Below are positions 6,009 through 13,476 of a DNA stretch of 14,575 nt, in pieces. Source of the DNA: Dehalococcoidia bacterium (GTDB taxonomy: Bacteria > Chloroflexota > Dehalococcoidia > UBA3495); NCBI GenBank assembly GCA_028822675.1, contig JAPKDE010000046.1, positions 1-14,575 of the forward strand, given 5' to 3'. The notes below the pieces were generated by a model. That model was given only the letters and a program-made list of their open reading frames with translations. It was not told the DNA's origin and made no database searches. The position numbers were made by a program, and so were the translations under genes. Position 1 is the first letter of the stretch, and each line of letters starts with the position of its first letter.

Positions 6009-8282
6009 ATGAACGTAGACTCAACTCCCCAGTTCGTAGAAGAAGCCTACAAGAAAATGGAGCGCAACCTTGAGGTTGTGCGGGCCAGATTCAACCGACC
6101 GCTAACCCTGGCTGAAAAACTGCTCTTGGGCCACTTGGATGATGCCACGGGCGCAGAACTAGACCCCGGCGAAAGCTACATCATGCTCAACCCAGACCGG
6201 GTCGCCCATCAGGATGTGACTGGTCAGATGGCCATTCTGCAGTTCATGCAGTCGGGCCGCACTGAAGTCGCCGTGCCAACCACCGTACACTGTGATCACT
6301 TGGTCCAGGCTCGGGTTGGCGCATCGTCAGACCTTCAAGACGCTCTCAATGAAAGTAGCGAGGTTTACCAATTTCTGGAGTCTTCCTGCCGCAAGTACGG
6401 CATGGGCTTCTGGAAACCTGGTTCAGGAATCATTCACCAGGTTAATCTAGAGAACTATGCCTTCCCGGGATGTTTGGTCATTGGCACCGACTCCCACACT
6501 CCAAACGCTGGCGGACTTGGTTGTTTGGCCATTGGTGTGGGTGGAGCCGACGCAGCCGACGTAATGGCCGGCCTGCCTTGGGAAGTTAAATACCCAACCC
6601 TAATCGGTGTAAAACTGACCGGTGAACTCAGCGGTTGGACCGCCCCCAAAGATGTAATCATCCACCTGGCTGGTGTCCTGACCGTTGCCGGCGGCACCAA
6701 CGCCATCATCGAGTACTTCGGCCCCGGTGTTAACTCCATCAGCTGCACCGGCAAGGCCACCATCACCAACATGGGTGCTGAACTTGGCGCCACTGGCGAT
6801 GTGTTCCCCTTCGACGAGCGGATGGCCACCTACCTGAAGTCCACTCGCCGCCCGGAACTGGCTGAACTAGCCGAGAAGTACAAGCACCTGCTCACCGCCG
6901 ACCCTGAAGTTGAAGCAGACCCAAGCCAGTATTACGACCGCATCGTGGAGATTGATCTCTCCACGCTGGAGCCGCAGATCACCGGGCCTCACTCCCCCGA
7001 CCGTGCACGCCCCATCTCTGCCATGGCCAAAGAGGTCATTGAAGAGGGATTCCCGGACAAGGTTTCCGCTGCATTGGTCGGTAGTTGCACCAACTCGTCC
7101 TATGAAGACATGAGCCGCTGCGCAGACATTGCCGACCAAGCAAAGGCGCACGGTCTCCATTCACTTTCCAACTTCCTGATTACACCTGGCTCAGAGCAAG
7201 TCCGTGCGACCATCTCCCGTGACGGCCAGCAGGCCGCCCTAGAAGGCATCGGCGGCACAGTCTTGGCCAACGCTTGCGGACCTTGCATCGGCCAGTGGCG
7301 ACGCGACGAGATGCCTGAAGGCGAGCCCAACTCCATCGTCACGTCTTACAACCGTAACTTCCCGAAGCGCAACGACGCCAACTCGGGCACCATGAACTTC
7401 ATCTCCAGCCCTGAGATGGCGGTGGCCATGAGCCTGGGCGGCAGTCTAAGCTTCAACCCAATGACCGACACATTAACTGGTGCGGACGGCGTAGAATTCA
7501 TGCTTGAGGCGCCCAAACCGGCACCTGAAGTTCCGCCAAACGGCTTCGACCCCGGTGTTGATAGTTACATCGCTCCGCCTGAAGACGGCAGTGGCATTAA
7601 TGTGAACGTTGACTCAGGCAGCGCACGCCTCCAGATTCTAGAGCCGTGGCCTGCTTGGGACGGCAATGATTTCGTGGACATGCCTGTGCTGGTCAAGGCT
7701 GCCGGTAAGTGCACCACCGACCACATTTCCCCCGCTGGAGCGTGGCTGCGGTTCCGAGGACATCTGGATAACTTGAGCGACAATATGTTCCTAGGTGCGG
7801 TCAACTCGTTCACCGACGAGCCCGGCACCGGGAAGAATCAACTCTCCGGTGAGCAGATTCAGCCCATCCCTGAGATTGCCCGCGAGTACAAGGCCCAGGG
7901 AATGCAGTGGATTGCCATTGGCGACAACAACTACGGAGAGGGCAGCAGCCGTGAGCACGCCGCCATGTCTCCCAGAATGTTGGGCGCAGCGGCTGTAATC
8001 ACCCGCAGCTTTGCCAGGATCCACGAGGCCAACCTCAAAAAGCAGGGCGTATTGCCTCTGACCTTTGAAGACCCAGGCGACTACGAACGCATACGCGCCG
8101 ACGACCGGTTGAGCATAGTTGGCTTGACCAGTTTGGCTCCGGGACTGCCGTTGGTCTGCGTGGTCACTCACGAGGACGGCGAAGTGGAGCGTATCAATCT
8201 GCGCCACACCATGAACTTAGGTCAGATTGACTGGTTCAAAGCCGGTTCTGCCATGAATCACATGAAGAACCAGGCCGGTTAA
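6009..8282 (+). CDS. acn: Aconitate hydratase, mitochondrial-type
   Basis: TCA-cycle enzyme that interconverts citrate and isocitrate through cis-aconitate with a [4Fe-4S] cluster. The 757 residues and motif order match the mitochondrial-type branch of aconitases rather than the longer AcnA/IRP1 type (about 890 residues). Visible are GFWKPGSGIIHQ and GTDSHTPNAGGLG near the N-terminus, cluster cysteines C360 (VGSCTNSSYED), C423 and C426 (ACGPCIGQW), a swivelling linker rich in P and D (about 500-550), and the C-terminal domain with IGDNNYGEGSSREHAA, where S646/S647 and R648 form the substrate-binding end, and ITRSFARIHEANLKKQG. All key residues are present. AGGAG stands ahead of the ATG. It is a single-gene unit closed by a strong terminator. 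Confidence 0.96.
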   Translation: MNVDSTPQFVEEAYKKMERNLEVVRARFNRPLTLAEKLLLGHLDDATGAELDPGESYIMLNPDRVAHQDVTGQMAILQFMQSGRTEVAVPTTVHCDHLVQARVGASSDLQDALNESSEVYQFLESSCRKYGMGFWKPGSGIIHQVNLENYAFPGCLVIGTDSHTPNAGGLGCLAIGVGGADAADVMAGLPWEVKYPTLIGVKLTGELSGWTAPKDVIIHLAGVLTVAGGTNAIIEYFGPGVNSISCTGKATITNMGAELGATGDVFPFDERMATYLKSTRRPELAELAEKYKHLLTADPEVEADPSQYYDRIVEIDLSTLEPQITGPHSPDRARPISAMAKEVIEEGFPDKVSAALVGSCTNSSYEDMSRCADIADQAKAHGLHSLSNFLITPGSEQVRATISRDGQQAALEGIGGTVLANACGPCIGQWRRDEMPEGEPNSIVTSYNRNFPKRNDANSGTMNFISSPEMAVAMSLGGSLSFNPMTDTLTGADGVEFMLEAPKPAPEVPPNGFDPGVDSYIAPPEDGSGINVNVDSGSARLQILEPWPAWDGNDFVDMPVLVKAAGKCTTDHISPAGAWLRFRGHLDNLSDNMFLGAVNSFTDEPGTGKNQLSGEQIQPIPEIAREYKAQGMQWIAIGDNNYGEGSSREHAAMSPRMLGAAAVITRSFARIHEANLKKQGVLPLTFEDPGDYERIRADDRLSIVGLTSLAPGLPLVCVVTHEDGEVERINLRHTMNLGQIDWFKAGSAMNHMKNQAG

Positions 8283-8310
8283 TCAGCCAAAACCCACACT
8301 AGTAGCAAAT

Positions 8311-8348
8311 AAAAAAGGGCGTCCCGATAAATCGGGACGCCCTTTTTT
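8311..8348. terminator. Bidirectional terminator between acn and chdC
   Basis: AAAAAAGGGCGTCCCGAT (8311-8328) and its exact complement (8331-8348 side) form an 18-bp arm pair around AA; the real loop will be a few bases larger. GC-rich core plus six T on the plus strand and six T on the minus strand allow termination of both convergent genes. Confidence 0.93.
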
Positions 8349-8384
8349 GTTGCCTAGTTGCTTATCTGGTTACCTGGCTGTTAT

Positions 8385-9083
8385 TTAGCCTAGATCGTCC
8401 AAGCAGGCCTCAATGGGCTTGCTGAGACAGGAGAATATGGGCGTATCGATCAGGGTGTAAGGACGGGCCTTCGACTCCCTAAGGTCCATCACCAAGTCCA
8501 GGAAATGGGATGGGTCGTCGGTCTCAAATCCAAGCACAAACTCATGGTCGTCCACGCCGAACGAATAAGCAGTGCTGATTTTCACGTCCGGATACTTGTG
8601 TCCAATGACGAAGTGCTCGTTCATCAAAGCCTGCCGTTCTTCCTTGGGCAATTGGTACCACTCATGAGTCTTCACGAACGGGTATATGAAGAGATACTTG
8701 CGGCCAATGATCCGCATCGTCGCGGCACCGGTCCCCTCTTGGCCCTCGTGAACATGGTCGTCGATGTACGGTGATCGGCGGGTCATGGCCAAGTATGAAT
8801 GGGGCATGGTTAAGTACGGGGCCAAATCGGTGTGATTCACCCGTGCCATCAGTTCGTTGATTGCCTCAACCTCTTCGCTCACCTTCCAGAGCATGAAATC
8901 AACGTCGCCGCGGGTGCCCACCAGACTGTAGCTGGACATGGACACTCGGTCTGAAAACTCGTTCAGAACCTCGGCAAACTGGGCCTTGCTATCCTGCCGT
9001 TCCTTCACGGGAAGGCGGCGCCATGCGGGGTCTACTTTAAAAAATGAGTACTTTACGAAATCTCGCCTGACTTGTTCTGTCAT
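8385..9083 (-). CDS. chdC: Coproheme decarboxylase, chlorite-dismutase family (ChdC/HemQ)
   Basis: A 232-residue member of the chlorite dismutase-like haem protein family. The motif layout points to ChdC (HemQ), which decarboxylates coproheme to haem b with peroxide as the last step of the coproporphyrin-dependent haem pathway. Visible in GRKYLFIYPFVKTHEWYQLP are Y134 (the expected catalytic tyrosine), K138 and W142; H157 in MNEHFVIG fits the proximal haem ligand. The spacing matches Bacillus-type ChdC once a four-residue insertion there is allowed for. The distal glutamine of the Firmicutes form is not seen in VKISTAYSFGVDD, so this is another subtype. No signal peptide. The upstream ribosome site is weak (AGTAGGG). 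No other haem gene adjoins it; it converges on acn. A related family protein of different function is possible but less likely. Confidence 0.85.
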   Translation of the reverse strand: MTEQVRRDFVKYSFFKVDPAWRRLPVKERQDSKAQFAEVLNEFSDRVSMSSYSLVGTRGDVDFMLWKVSEEVEAINELMARVNHTDLAPYLTMPHSYLAMTRRSPYIDDHVHEGQEGTGAATMRIIGRKYLFIYPFVKTHEWYQLPKEERQALMNEHFVIGHKYPDVKISTAYSFGVDDHEFVLGFETDDPSHFLDLVMDLRESKARPYTLIDTPIFSCLSKPIEACLDDLG

Positions 9084-9424
9084 CTAACCCTACTTCGCGG
9101 TTTGTTCCAAAACCCGCTTGGAGTTTCGGCCTGTGGTTCCCGCAGACTGATATTAGTGCGGGGGTATCAAAATCAATAATAGCAACGGCCAATAGCTTGT
9201 GGCAATGTGAAGTTCCCAAAAACTCCATTATCTTGTTTGCCATTTTTTATTTGGTTGATATTTTTAGATTATAGGTTTAAGTATTAGTATCTCCGATTCC
9301 TCTTTATTTAACACTCTACGCCGGCTAAAACACCGTTGATTTCCATCAGGGCAGTGCTACAATCTCCGAGTGCCCCATCAGGGGCCGTAATAAACAGTCA
9401 AACGGCAAAATTGAGGTTGTAACA
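9084..9424. other. Divergent intergenic region chdC / propeller gene
   Basis: This 341-base gap is AT-rich around 9230-9310. On the minus strand TATAAT occurs at 9273-9268 without a fitting -35 box. CCCGCA (9139-9144) and TGCGGG (9157-9162) make a hairpin in the chdC leader. On the plus strand lies the promoter at 9336-9363. No gene is supported; an open minus-strand frame over 9037-9243 runs into chdC in another frame and shows no family features. Confidence 0.5.
9336..9363 (+). promoter_or_regulatory. Extended -10 promoter of the propeller gene
   Basis: TTGATT (9336-9341), a 16-base spacer and TACAAT (9358-9363) preceded by TGC. The start site would be near 9370. The layout copies that of the fdxA promoter, with the same TGC extension and spacer length. 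A small hairpin GCCCC-ATCA-GGGGC (9372-9385) falls at the very start of the transcript. Confidence 0.65.
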
Positions 9425-10372
9425 ATGGTAGTTTTAGGCTCGGGTTCTTACAGTTATGAAGTAGAAGAAGGTTGGGGTCAGCTCCCCGACGGCTATGCGT
9501 TCAAAGAGTGCGCCTCTGTCGGCGTGGACGGCCAAGACAACGTTTACGTTTTCAACCGTGGCGAGCACCCGGTAATTGTCTTCGACAAGGATGGGAAATT
9601 CCTTCGTTCCTGGGGCGAGGGCGTCTATCCCAGGGCCCACGGCATCACTATGGGGCCAGATGACAGCATCTATCTGACCGATGACGGCGACCACACCGTT
9701 CGCAAGTGCAACATGGACGGCAGCGTTATCTTCACCTTGGGCATCCCCGGAAAACCGTCAACTTTCATGGGCGGAGACCCCTTTAATCGCTGCACCCACG
9801 TGGCCCTAGACCCTGAGACTGCCGAGTTTTACGTGTCTGACGGCTACGGCAATGCCCGAGTCCACAAGTATTCGCCAGACGGCAAATTGCTCTTCTCCTG
9901 GGGCGAGTCAGGCACCGGCGAGGGCCAGTTCAACATTGCCCACAACGTCTGCACCGACAAGGACGGCTGGGTTTATGTGGCTGACCGTGAGAACCAGCGC
10001 ATCCAGGTCTTTGACAAGAATGGCAAATTTGAAACCCAGTGGAAGGACATGGCCCGCCCCTGCGGTCTGTTCATCGACACCAGTGGCGACCAGAAGGTCT
10101 ACGTTGGCGAACTTGGCGTAGCCATTGGCCCCAACGACCAAGCCTCTGGCCTCGGCCCCCGAATAGGCATCATGGACACCAAAGGCAACTACCTGGCCAA
10201 GCTGGGCGACGTTCCTGAGAGCGAGAAACCCGGCAGCTTCATCGCCCCCCACGGCGTCTGCATCAACTCCAAGGGTGACATTTTTGTTGGTGAGGTTTCA
10301 TGGACCCACACCGGCAGCAGGCTAAGCCCACCCCGTGAGGTCCGCTCCCTCCAGAAGCTGACCAAGAAGTAA
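9425..10372 (+). CDS. NHL-repeat six-bladed propeller, peptidyl-hydroxyglycine amidating lyase-like
   Basis: A 315-residue beta-propeller built of NHL repeats, for example DGWVYVADRENQRIQVFD. The closest family I recognise is peptidyl-alpha-hydroxyglycine alpha-amidating lyase (PAL), which splits hydroxyglycine-ended peptides into amide and glyoxylate. Histidines open successive blades: H72 (AHGI), H125 (THVAL), H173 (AHNV) and H276 (PHGV). H72, H173 and H276 align by motif with the three zinc histidines of rat PAL; Y141 in DGYGNARV and R188 in ADRENQRI match its tyrosine and an arginine, and R45 matches another arginine. There is no signal peptide and no PHM (hydroxylating) partner, so the true substrate is unknown and may be a different N- or O-linked hydroxy compound. 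GAGGT at 9413-9417 precedes the ATG. comB follows after 165 bases. Confidence 0.82.
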   Translation: MVVLGSGSYSYEVEEGWGQLPDGYAFKECASVGVDGQDNVYVFNRGEHPVIVFDKDGKFLRSWGEGVYPRAHGITMGPDDSIYLTDDGDHTVRKCNMDGSVIFTLGIPGKPSTFMGGDPFNRCTHVALDPETAEFYVSDGYGNARVHKYSPDGKLLFSWGESGTGEGQFNIAHNVCTDKDGWVYVADRENQRIQVFDKNGKFETQWKDMARPCGLFIDTSGDQKVYVGELGVAIGPNDQASGLGPRIGIMDTKGNYLAKLGDVPESEKPGSFIAPHGVCINSKGDIFVGEVSWTHTGSRLSPPREVRSLQKLTKK

Positions 10373-10417
10373 GGCTCTACGGGAGTTCCGGCTCACCACG
10401 ACTAGAAAGCGCAATAT

Positions 10418-10462
10418 ACCCTCCCCCTCGTAAGGGGGAGGGTTAGGTCCGACAAAGTCGGA
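10418..10462. repeat. Two-hairpin palindromic element (REP-like)
   Basis: Two adjoining stem-loops: ACCCTCCCCCT (10418-10428) with AGGGGGAGGGT (10433-10443) around CGTA, an 11-bp stem; then TCCGAC-AAA-GTCGGA (10448-10462), a 6-bp stem. No T run follows, so it is not an ordinary terminator. The form, short and very GC-rich between genes, resembles dispersed extragenic palindromes. Only one copy lies in the window, so dispersal is inferred. It sits between the propeller gene and comB, where it could stabilise or attenuate the transcript. Confidence 0.6.
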
Positions 10463-10537
10463 GATGGGGTCGCCGGTTCTCAGCCAGGCTCAGTCCTGCC
10501 CTAATTCAACCAACACCAACTCGGAGCAGACAACCAG

Positions 10538-11227
10538 ATGGAAATAAAACTCGGCAGCCTGAAAAGAGGTGCCGAAGAGGCCCAGGGAACGGCAATAATC
10601 ATTGACGTGTTCCGAGCCTTCACCACGGCGGCCATCGCCTTTGACCACGGCGCAAAAGAGATTGTCTTATTTGCCGAGCCTAACGACGCCTTGGCCCTGC
10701 ACAAAAAGGGCGTTGGCGATTACCTGATGGGCGAGGTCTCCGGAAAAAAGCCAGACGGCTTTGACTTTGGTAATTCGCCCTACGAGATTTCCCAGGTGGA
10801 TTTGACTGACAAAACGTTGATTCAGTCCACCAGGGCCGGCACGGTGGGTGTGGAAGCGGCAACCAGCGCCGCAGAGATCTTTCTAGGGTCGTTCGTGGTC
10901 GCCCAGGCGACGGTGAACGCGATTAAAGCCACCAATCCCGGATTGGTCTCCATCATTGCCATGGGTGACCAGGGTGTTAACCGCGCGGATGAAGACGAGC
11001 AATGCGGTATCTACCTGAGAAACATCATGGAAGACCGGAAGCCGGACTTTGAAGCCGTAAAGAGTCTGATTCTGACCGGTGGTGCAACTCAGAAGTTCTT
11101 TGACCCGGAACAACCCCAATATCATCCGGAAGATGTGACGCTGGCCCTACAAGCAGACACGTACTCGTTCGCCATGAAAATCAGCCGCGAAGATGGACTG
11201 TTGGTGGCCCGAAAATACGCCGGATAG
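10538..11227 (+). CDS. comB: ComB-family 2-phosphosulfolactate phosphatase
   Basis: A 229-residue protein of the ComB family. The characterised archaeal member removes phosphate from 2-phosphosulfolactate in coenzyme M synthesis; bacterial members are widespread and mostly untested. Motifs: IIIDVFRAFTTAA (20-32, with D23 and R26), DFGNSPYE (76-83), QSTRAGTVG (96-104) and the acidic DEDEQCGIYL (151-160), which are the conserved blocks of this Mg-dependent fold. There is no signal peptide. GGAG at 10523-10526 precedes the ATG. No comA, comC or other sulfolactate gene is in the window, so the pathway is open; sulfolactate metabolism or a different phosphate ester are both possible. It may be co-transcribed with the upstream propeller gene, and it converges on the oxidase with four bases between stops. 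Confidence 0.85.
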   Translation: MEIKLGSLKRGAEEAQGTAIIIDVFRAFTTAAIAFDHGAKEIVLFAEPNDALALHKKGVGDYLMGEVSGKKPDGFDFGNSPYEISQVDLTDKTLIQSTRAGTVGVEAATSAAEIFLGSFVVAQATVNAIKATNPGLVSIIAMGDQGVNRADEDEQCGIYLRNIMEDRKPDFEAVKSLILTGGATQKFFDPEQPQYHPEDVTLALQADTYSFAMKISREDGLLVARKYAG

Positions 11228-11231
11228 CGAC

Positions 11232-12353
11232 TTAGCTACTAAATCGGCCTAGGGTAAGATGCTCGGAGCCGTCCACCTCGGCTTTGCCGGTGTCGATCAG
11301 TTCAAACATGGCCTGAGCCATGCCGGTACTCCAGAGAATTCCCTTCCGGCCTGCTCCGGTGGCGACAAATAGGTTGTCCCAGCCGGTGACTCTGTCGACG
11401 ATTGGCATCCCATCCGCAGATAGAGGCCGCAGGCAAGCTGTCTGCTGTACCAACTCAGCGTCGTCCATGCCCGGAATCATCTTCATGAAATCGGCCATGA
11501 TACTGTCTCTGGCTTCTGAGGTAGTGCTCTCTTCGAATCCAGCTTCTTCCTCGGTGGTGCCTGCCCAGATCAGACCGTCCGTCTTGGTTGCCACGTAGCT
11601 GTGTGAGTAGTTGATCGCCATTTTGAGGGATTTGTTTTCCGAACGCAGGCGTAAAATTTGGCCTCGAAGCGGTGTCACGGGTATGTTCACGCCGCACCAT
11701 TCAGACGCCAGTCCAGTCCATGGCCCCATGGCTAGCACCACGATCCCGGCATTGATGGTCTCGTTCTCCAGTTGCACGCCGGTGCATTTATCGCCATCAG
11801 TAATTAGGCCAACGGCCCGACGCTGCACCATCTCCACACCGTGATGCTCAGCCGCACGCATGGCGGCCAGAATGAAACGATACGGCTCCAATGCCCCGGG
11901 ACTCTGCTCAAACAAGGCTCCGATACACTCTGGGCTAACCTGAGGCTCCAGTTCCAACGCTCGGGCGGTGTCTACCCACTCAACGTTGAACCCGCCTACG
12001 TCTTTCATCCATTCGATGTTCTTCTTGGACTCTGCTGCCTCTTCTTCGGTGAAAGCCAGGTGTAGCCGGTCACGCAGCTCAAAGCCCACGTCGATGCCGG
12101 TGGCCTCATGTAGTTCTCTGGCCAGGCCACGGTGTCGGCCGTAGCACCACAGGCTGAACTCCAAGAGCGGATAGGGAAGTCCAATGCCAGTCAACGGGTC
12201 CAACCCGCCAAAGGCGAAACCGGAGGCATGACTGCCCAGGGAATCTGCCTCTAATATCGTTACTTTGTAGCCCTGTCGGCCGAGCAGATACCCAGTGAGG
12301 CAGGCAACAATCCCGCCGCCAACTATTACCACGTCTTTTGCACCAGTGGTCAA
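11232..12353 (-). CDS. FAD-dependent D-amino-acid/glycine-oxidase-type oxidoreductase
   Basis: A DAO-superfamily flavoenzyme of about 373 residues that would oxidise an amine or amino acid with FAD. The N-terminal Rossmann motif is VVIVGGGIVACLTG (from residue 8) with E35 at the end of the second strand (VTILEAD) for the ribose. Further on lie HASGFAFGG, MGPWTG, VTPLRGQILRLRS and the C-terminal ATGAGRKGILWSTGMAQ, where the flavin is closed in; this is the ThiO/SoxB style. It has no thi neighbours, so a role as ThiO is not supported. No ATG fits: I chose the TTG at 12351-12353, preceded by AAGAGAG and seven residues before the Rossmann strand. Another TTG at 12387-12389 would add 12 residues but has no ribosome site. 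Substrate unknown. Confidence 0.85.
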   Translation of the reverse strand: MTTGAKDVVIVGGGIVACLTGYLLGRQGYKVTILEADSLGSHASGFAFGGLDPLTGIGLPYPLLEFSLWCYGRHRGLARELHEATGIDVGFELRDRLHLAFTEEEAAESKKNIEWMKDVGGFNVEWVDTARALELEPQVSPECIGALFEQSPGALEPYRFILAAMRAAEHHGVEMVQRRAVGLITDGDKCTGVQLENETINAGIVVLAMGPWTGLASEWCGVNIPVTPLRGQILRLRSENKSLKMAINYSHSYVATKTDGLIWAGTTEEEAGFEESTTSEARDSIMADFMKMIPGMDDAELVQQTACLRPLSADGMPIVDRVTGWDNLFVATGAGRKGILWSTGMAQAMFELIDTGKAEVDGSEHLTLGRFSS

Positions 12354-12504
12354 TTTATTTCTCTCTTTATTCGCCGAATAACCAGTCAAATTACGGTCAG
12401 CTATTCAGTCAGGTTTTTATGTCTGGTACGAGCTTACCACAGGCGCGGAGAGAGATTTACATCCGGGCATAAACCCCCTCTAATAAGCCCGTAGCCAGCC
12501 TGGT

Positions 12505-13329
12505 TTAAAGTCCTTTGAACCAGACTTCAAACTGGTCCAGATGGGACATCTCCCCGGTAACCGCCAACCGACCCAGATGCATGCCATCTGAAGCGGTCAA
12601 ACGTCCATAAGTGAACAGAAGAAATTGCTCCCCAGTGGCCGAAAGTGAAAGGTCAGCCTTCGGCGCAGCTACTGAATCCATTTGGAACTCGTCACCAAAC
12701 ACGGTTAGCCAGTAATTCTGGGATTCCACGTTGAAGTTGTAGACCAACGGCTCGGACAGCCTGTCCGAGGGACGAAAGCACATACCCAGCCACCTGGGTG
12801 TCATATCCAAAAGCACTGGGACACAGTCTGGGTCCAGACCGGCGTTTGGTTGGAATGCCGAGCGTATATCAAAGTCATGAATCGCCAATTCTTGTATGCG
12901 TAGCTCCACGTATGCCGCCGCGGTCATCGCACCCCGGCGAACATGCCAACACAGCGTGTCCCAAGAAGTCTTAGCAAACTCGTCAAACTGCAAGTGGAGT
13001 TTCTCGTAACTGGCGTCGAACGACTCCAGGAAATGACCAGACAACTGGTTGCGGCGGTCAATGTCGCGCTGGGCGTTGGTGGCAGAAAGCTCTGCCGGTT
13101 GGGGCGGCACAAAACCGGCTGGTGGGTTGGAATCACCGCCCAGTCCCCGTTCCATGCTCTCTGCCTGTCGTTCCGCGCCGCCGATAAGATGGCTCACTAC
13201 GTCTTGGACCTGCCACTCGGAGCAGGCGCTGGGCAATTCCCACTGCTCCGGGGTTAGTTCTCCCAGGTACTGCCGTATATTGGCGGCCAACCGCTTCGCC
13301 ACGGCCACGCGGTGTTCAATCTCGGTCAT
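12505..13329 (-). CDS. Mycothiol-dependent maleylpyruvate isomerase-family protein
   Basis: A 274-residue protein with an N-terminal DinB-type domain and a C-terminal SCP2-like domain (FGDEFQMDS through ATGEQFLLFTYGR), the layout of mycothiol-dependent maleylpyruvate isomerase. The metal triad is visible: H47 in DVVSHLIGG, and E147 and H151 in RIQELAIHDFD, the same E-x3-H spacing as the Corynebacterium enzyme. The family transfers or isomerises substrates by way of a small thiol; whether this organism makes mycothiol is not shown here. I chose the ATG at 13327-13329 because GGAG stands 9-10 bases ahead and the family begins this way; the open frame goes on to 13419 but its extra 30 residues are basic and unlike the family. 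No ring-cleavage genes adjoin, so the substrate is unknown. Confidence 0.82.
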   Translation of the reverse strand: MTEIEHRVAVAKRLAANIRQYLGELTPEQWELPSACSEWQVQDVVSHLIGGAERQAESMERGLGGDSNPPAGFVPPQPAELSATNAQRDIDRRNQLSGHFLESFDASYEKLHLQFDEFAKTSWDTLCWHVRRGAMTAAAYVELRIQELAIHDFDIRSAFQPNAGLDPDCVPVLLDMTPRWLGMCFRPSDRLSEPLVYNFNVESQNYWLTVFGDEFQMDSVAAPKADLSLSATGEQFLLFTYGRLTASDGMHLGRLAVTGEMSHLDQFEVWFKGL

Positions 13330-13476
13330 TCTCAGCGCTCCAGTGTTTCTATTCGTTTTGCTATTCTTTCTCCGGGGCCGGTGGCATCGGCTTCGGCGTT
13401 CTTGTACAATTCCAGGCAACTGCGGCAGGGGGCGTAAAACCCCGCGCTAACTACGCTCTAACGAGGAAATTCAGCC

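Noticed and set aside
5867..6073. Plus-strand open frame across the aconitase leader
   Set aside because: It runs into acn in another frame, is basic and low in complexity, and has no ribosome site.
9037..9243. Minus-strand open frame of 68 codons upstream of chdC
   Set aside because: It overlaps the chdC start in another frame, lacks a ribosome site and shows no family features.
13382..13410. Promoter of the monooxygenase with TACAAT at 13405-13410
   Set aside because: The -10 box is good but the -35 position reads TGGCAT, with only two matches, and no TG extension at the right place; not strong enough to list.
13330..13419. N-terminal extension of the isomerase-type protein by 30 residues
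   Set aside because: The extra residues are arginine-rich and unlike the family, while the inner ATG has a good ribosome site.
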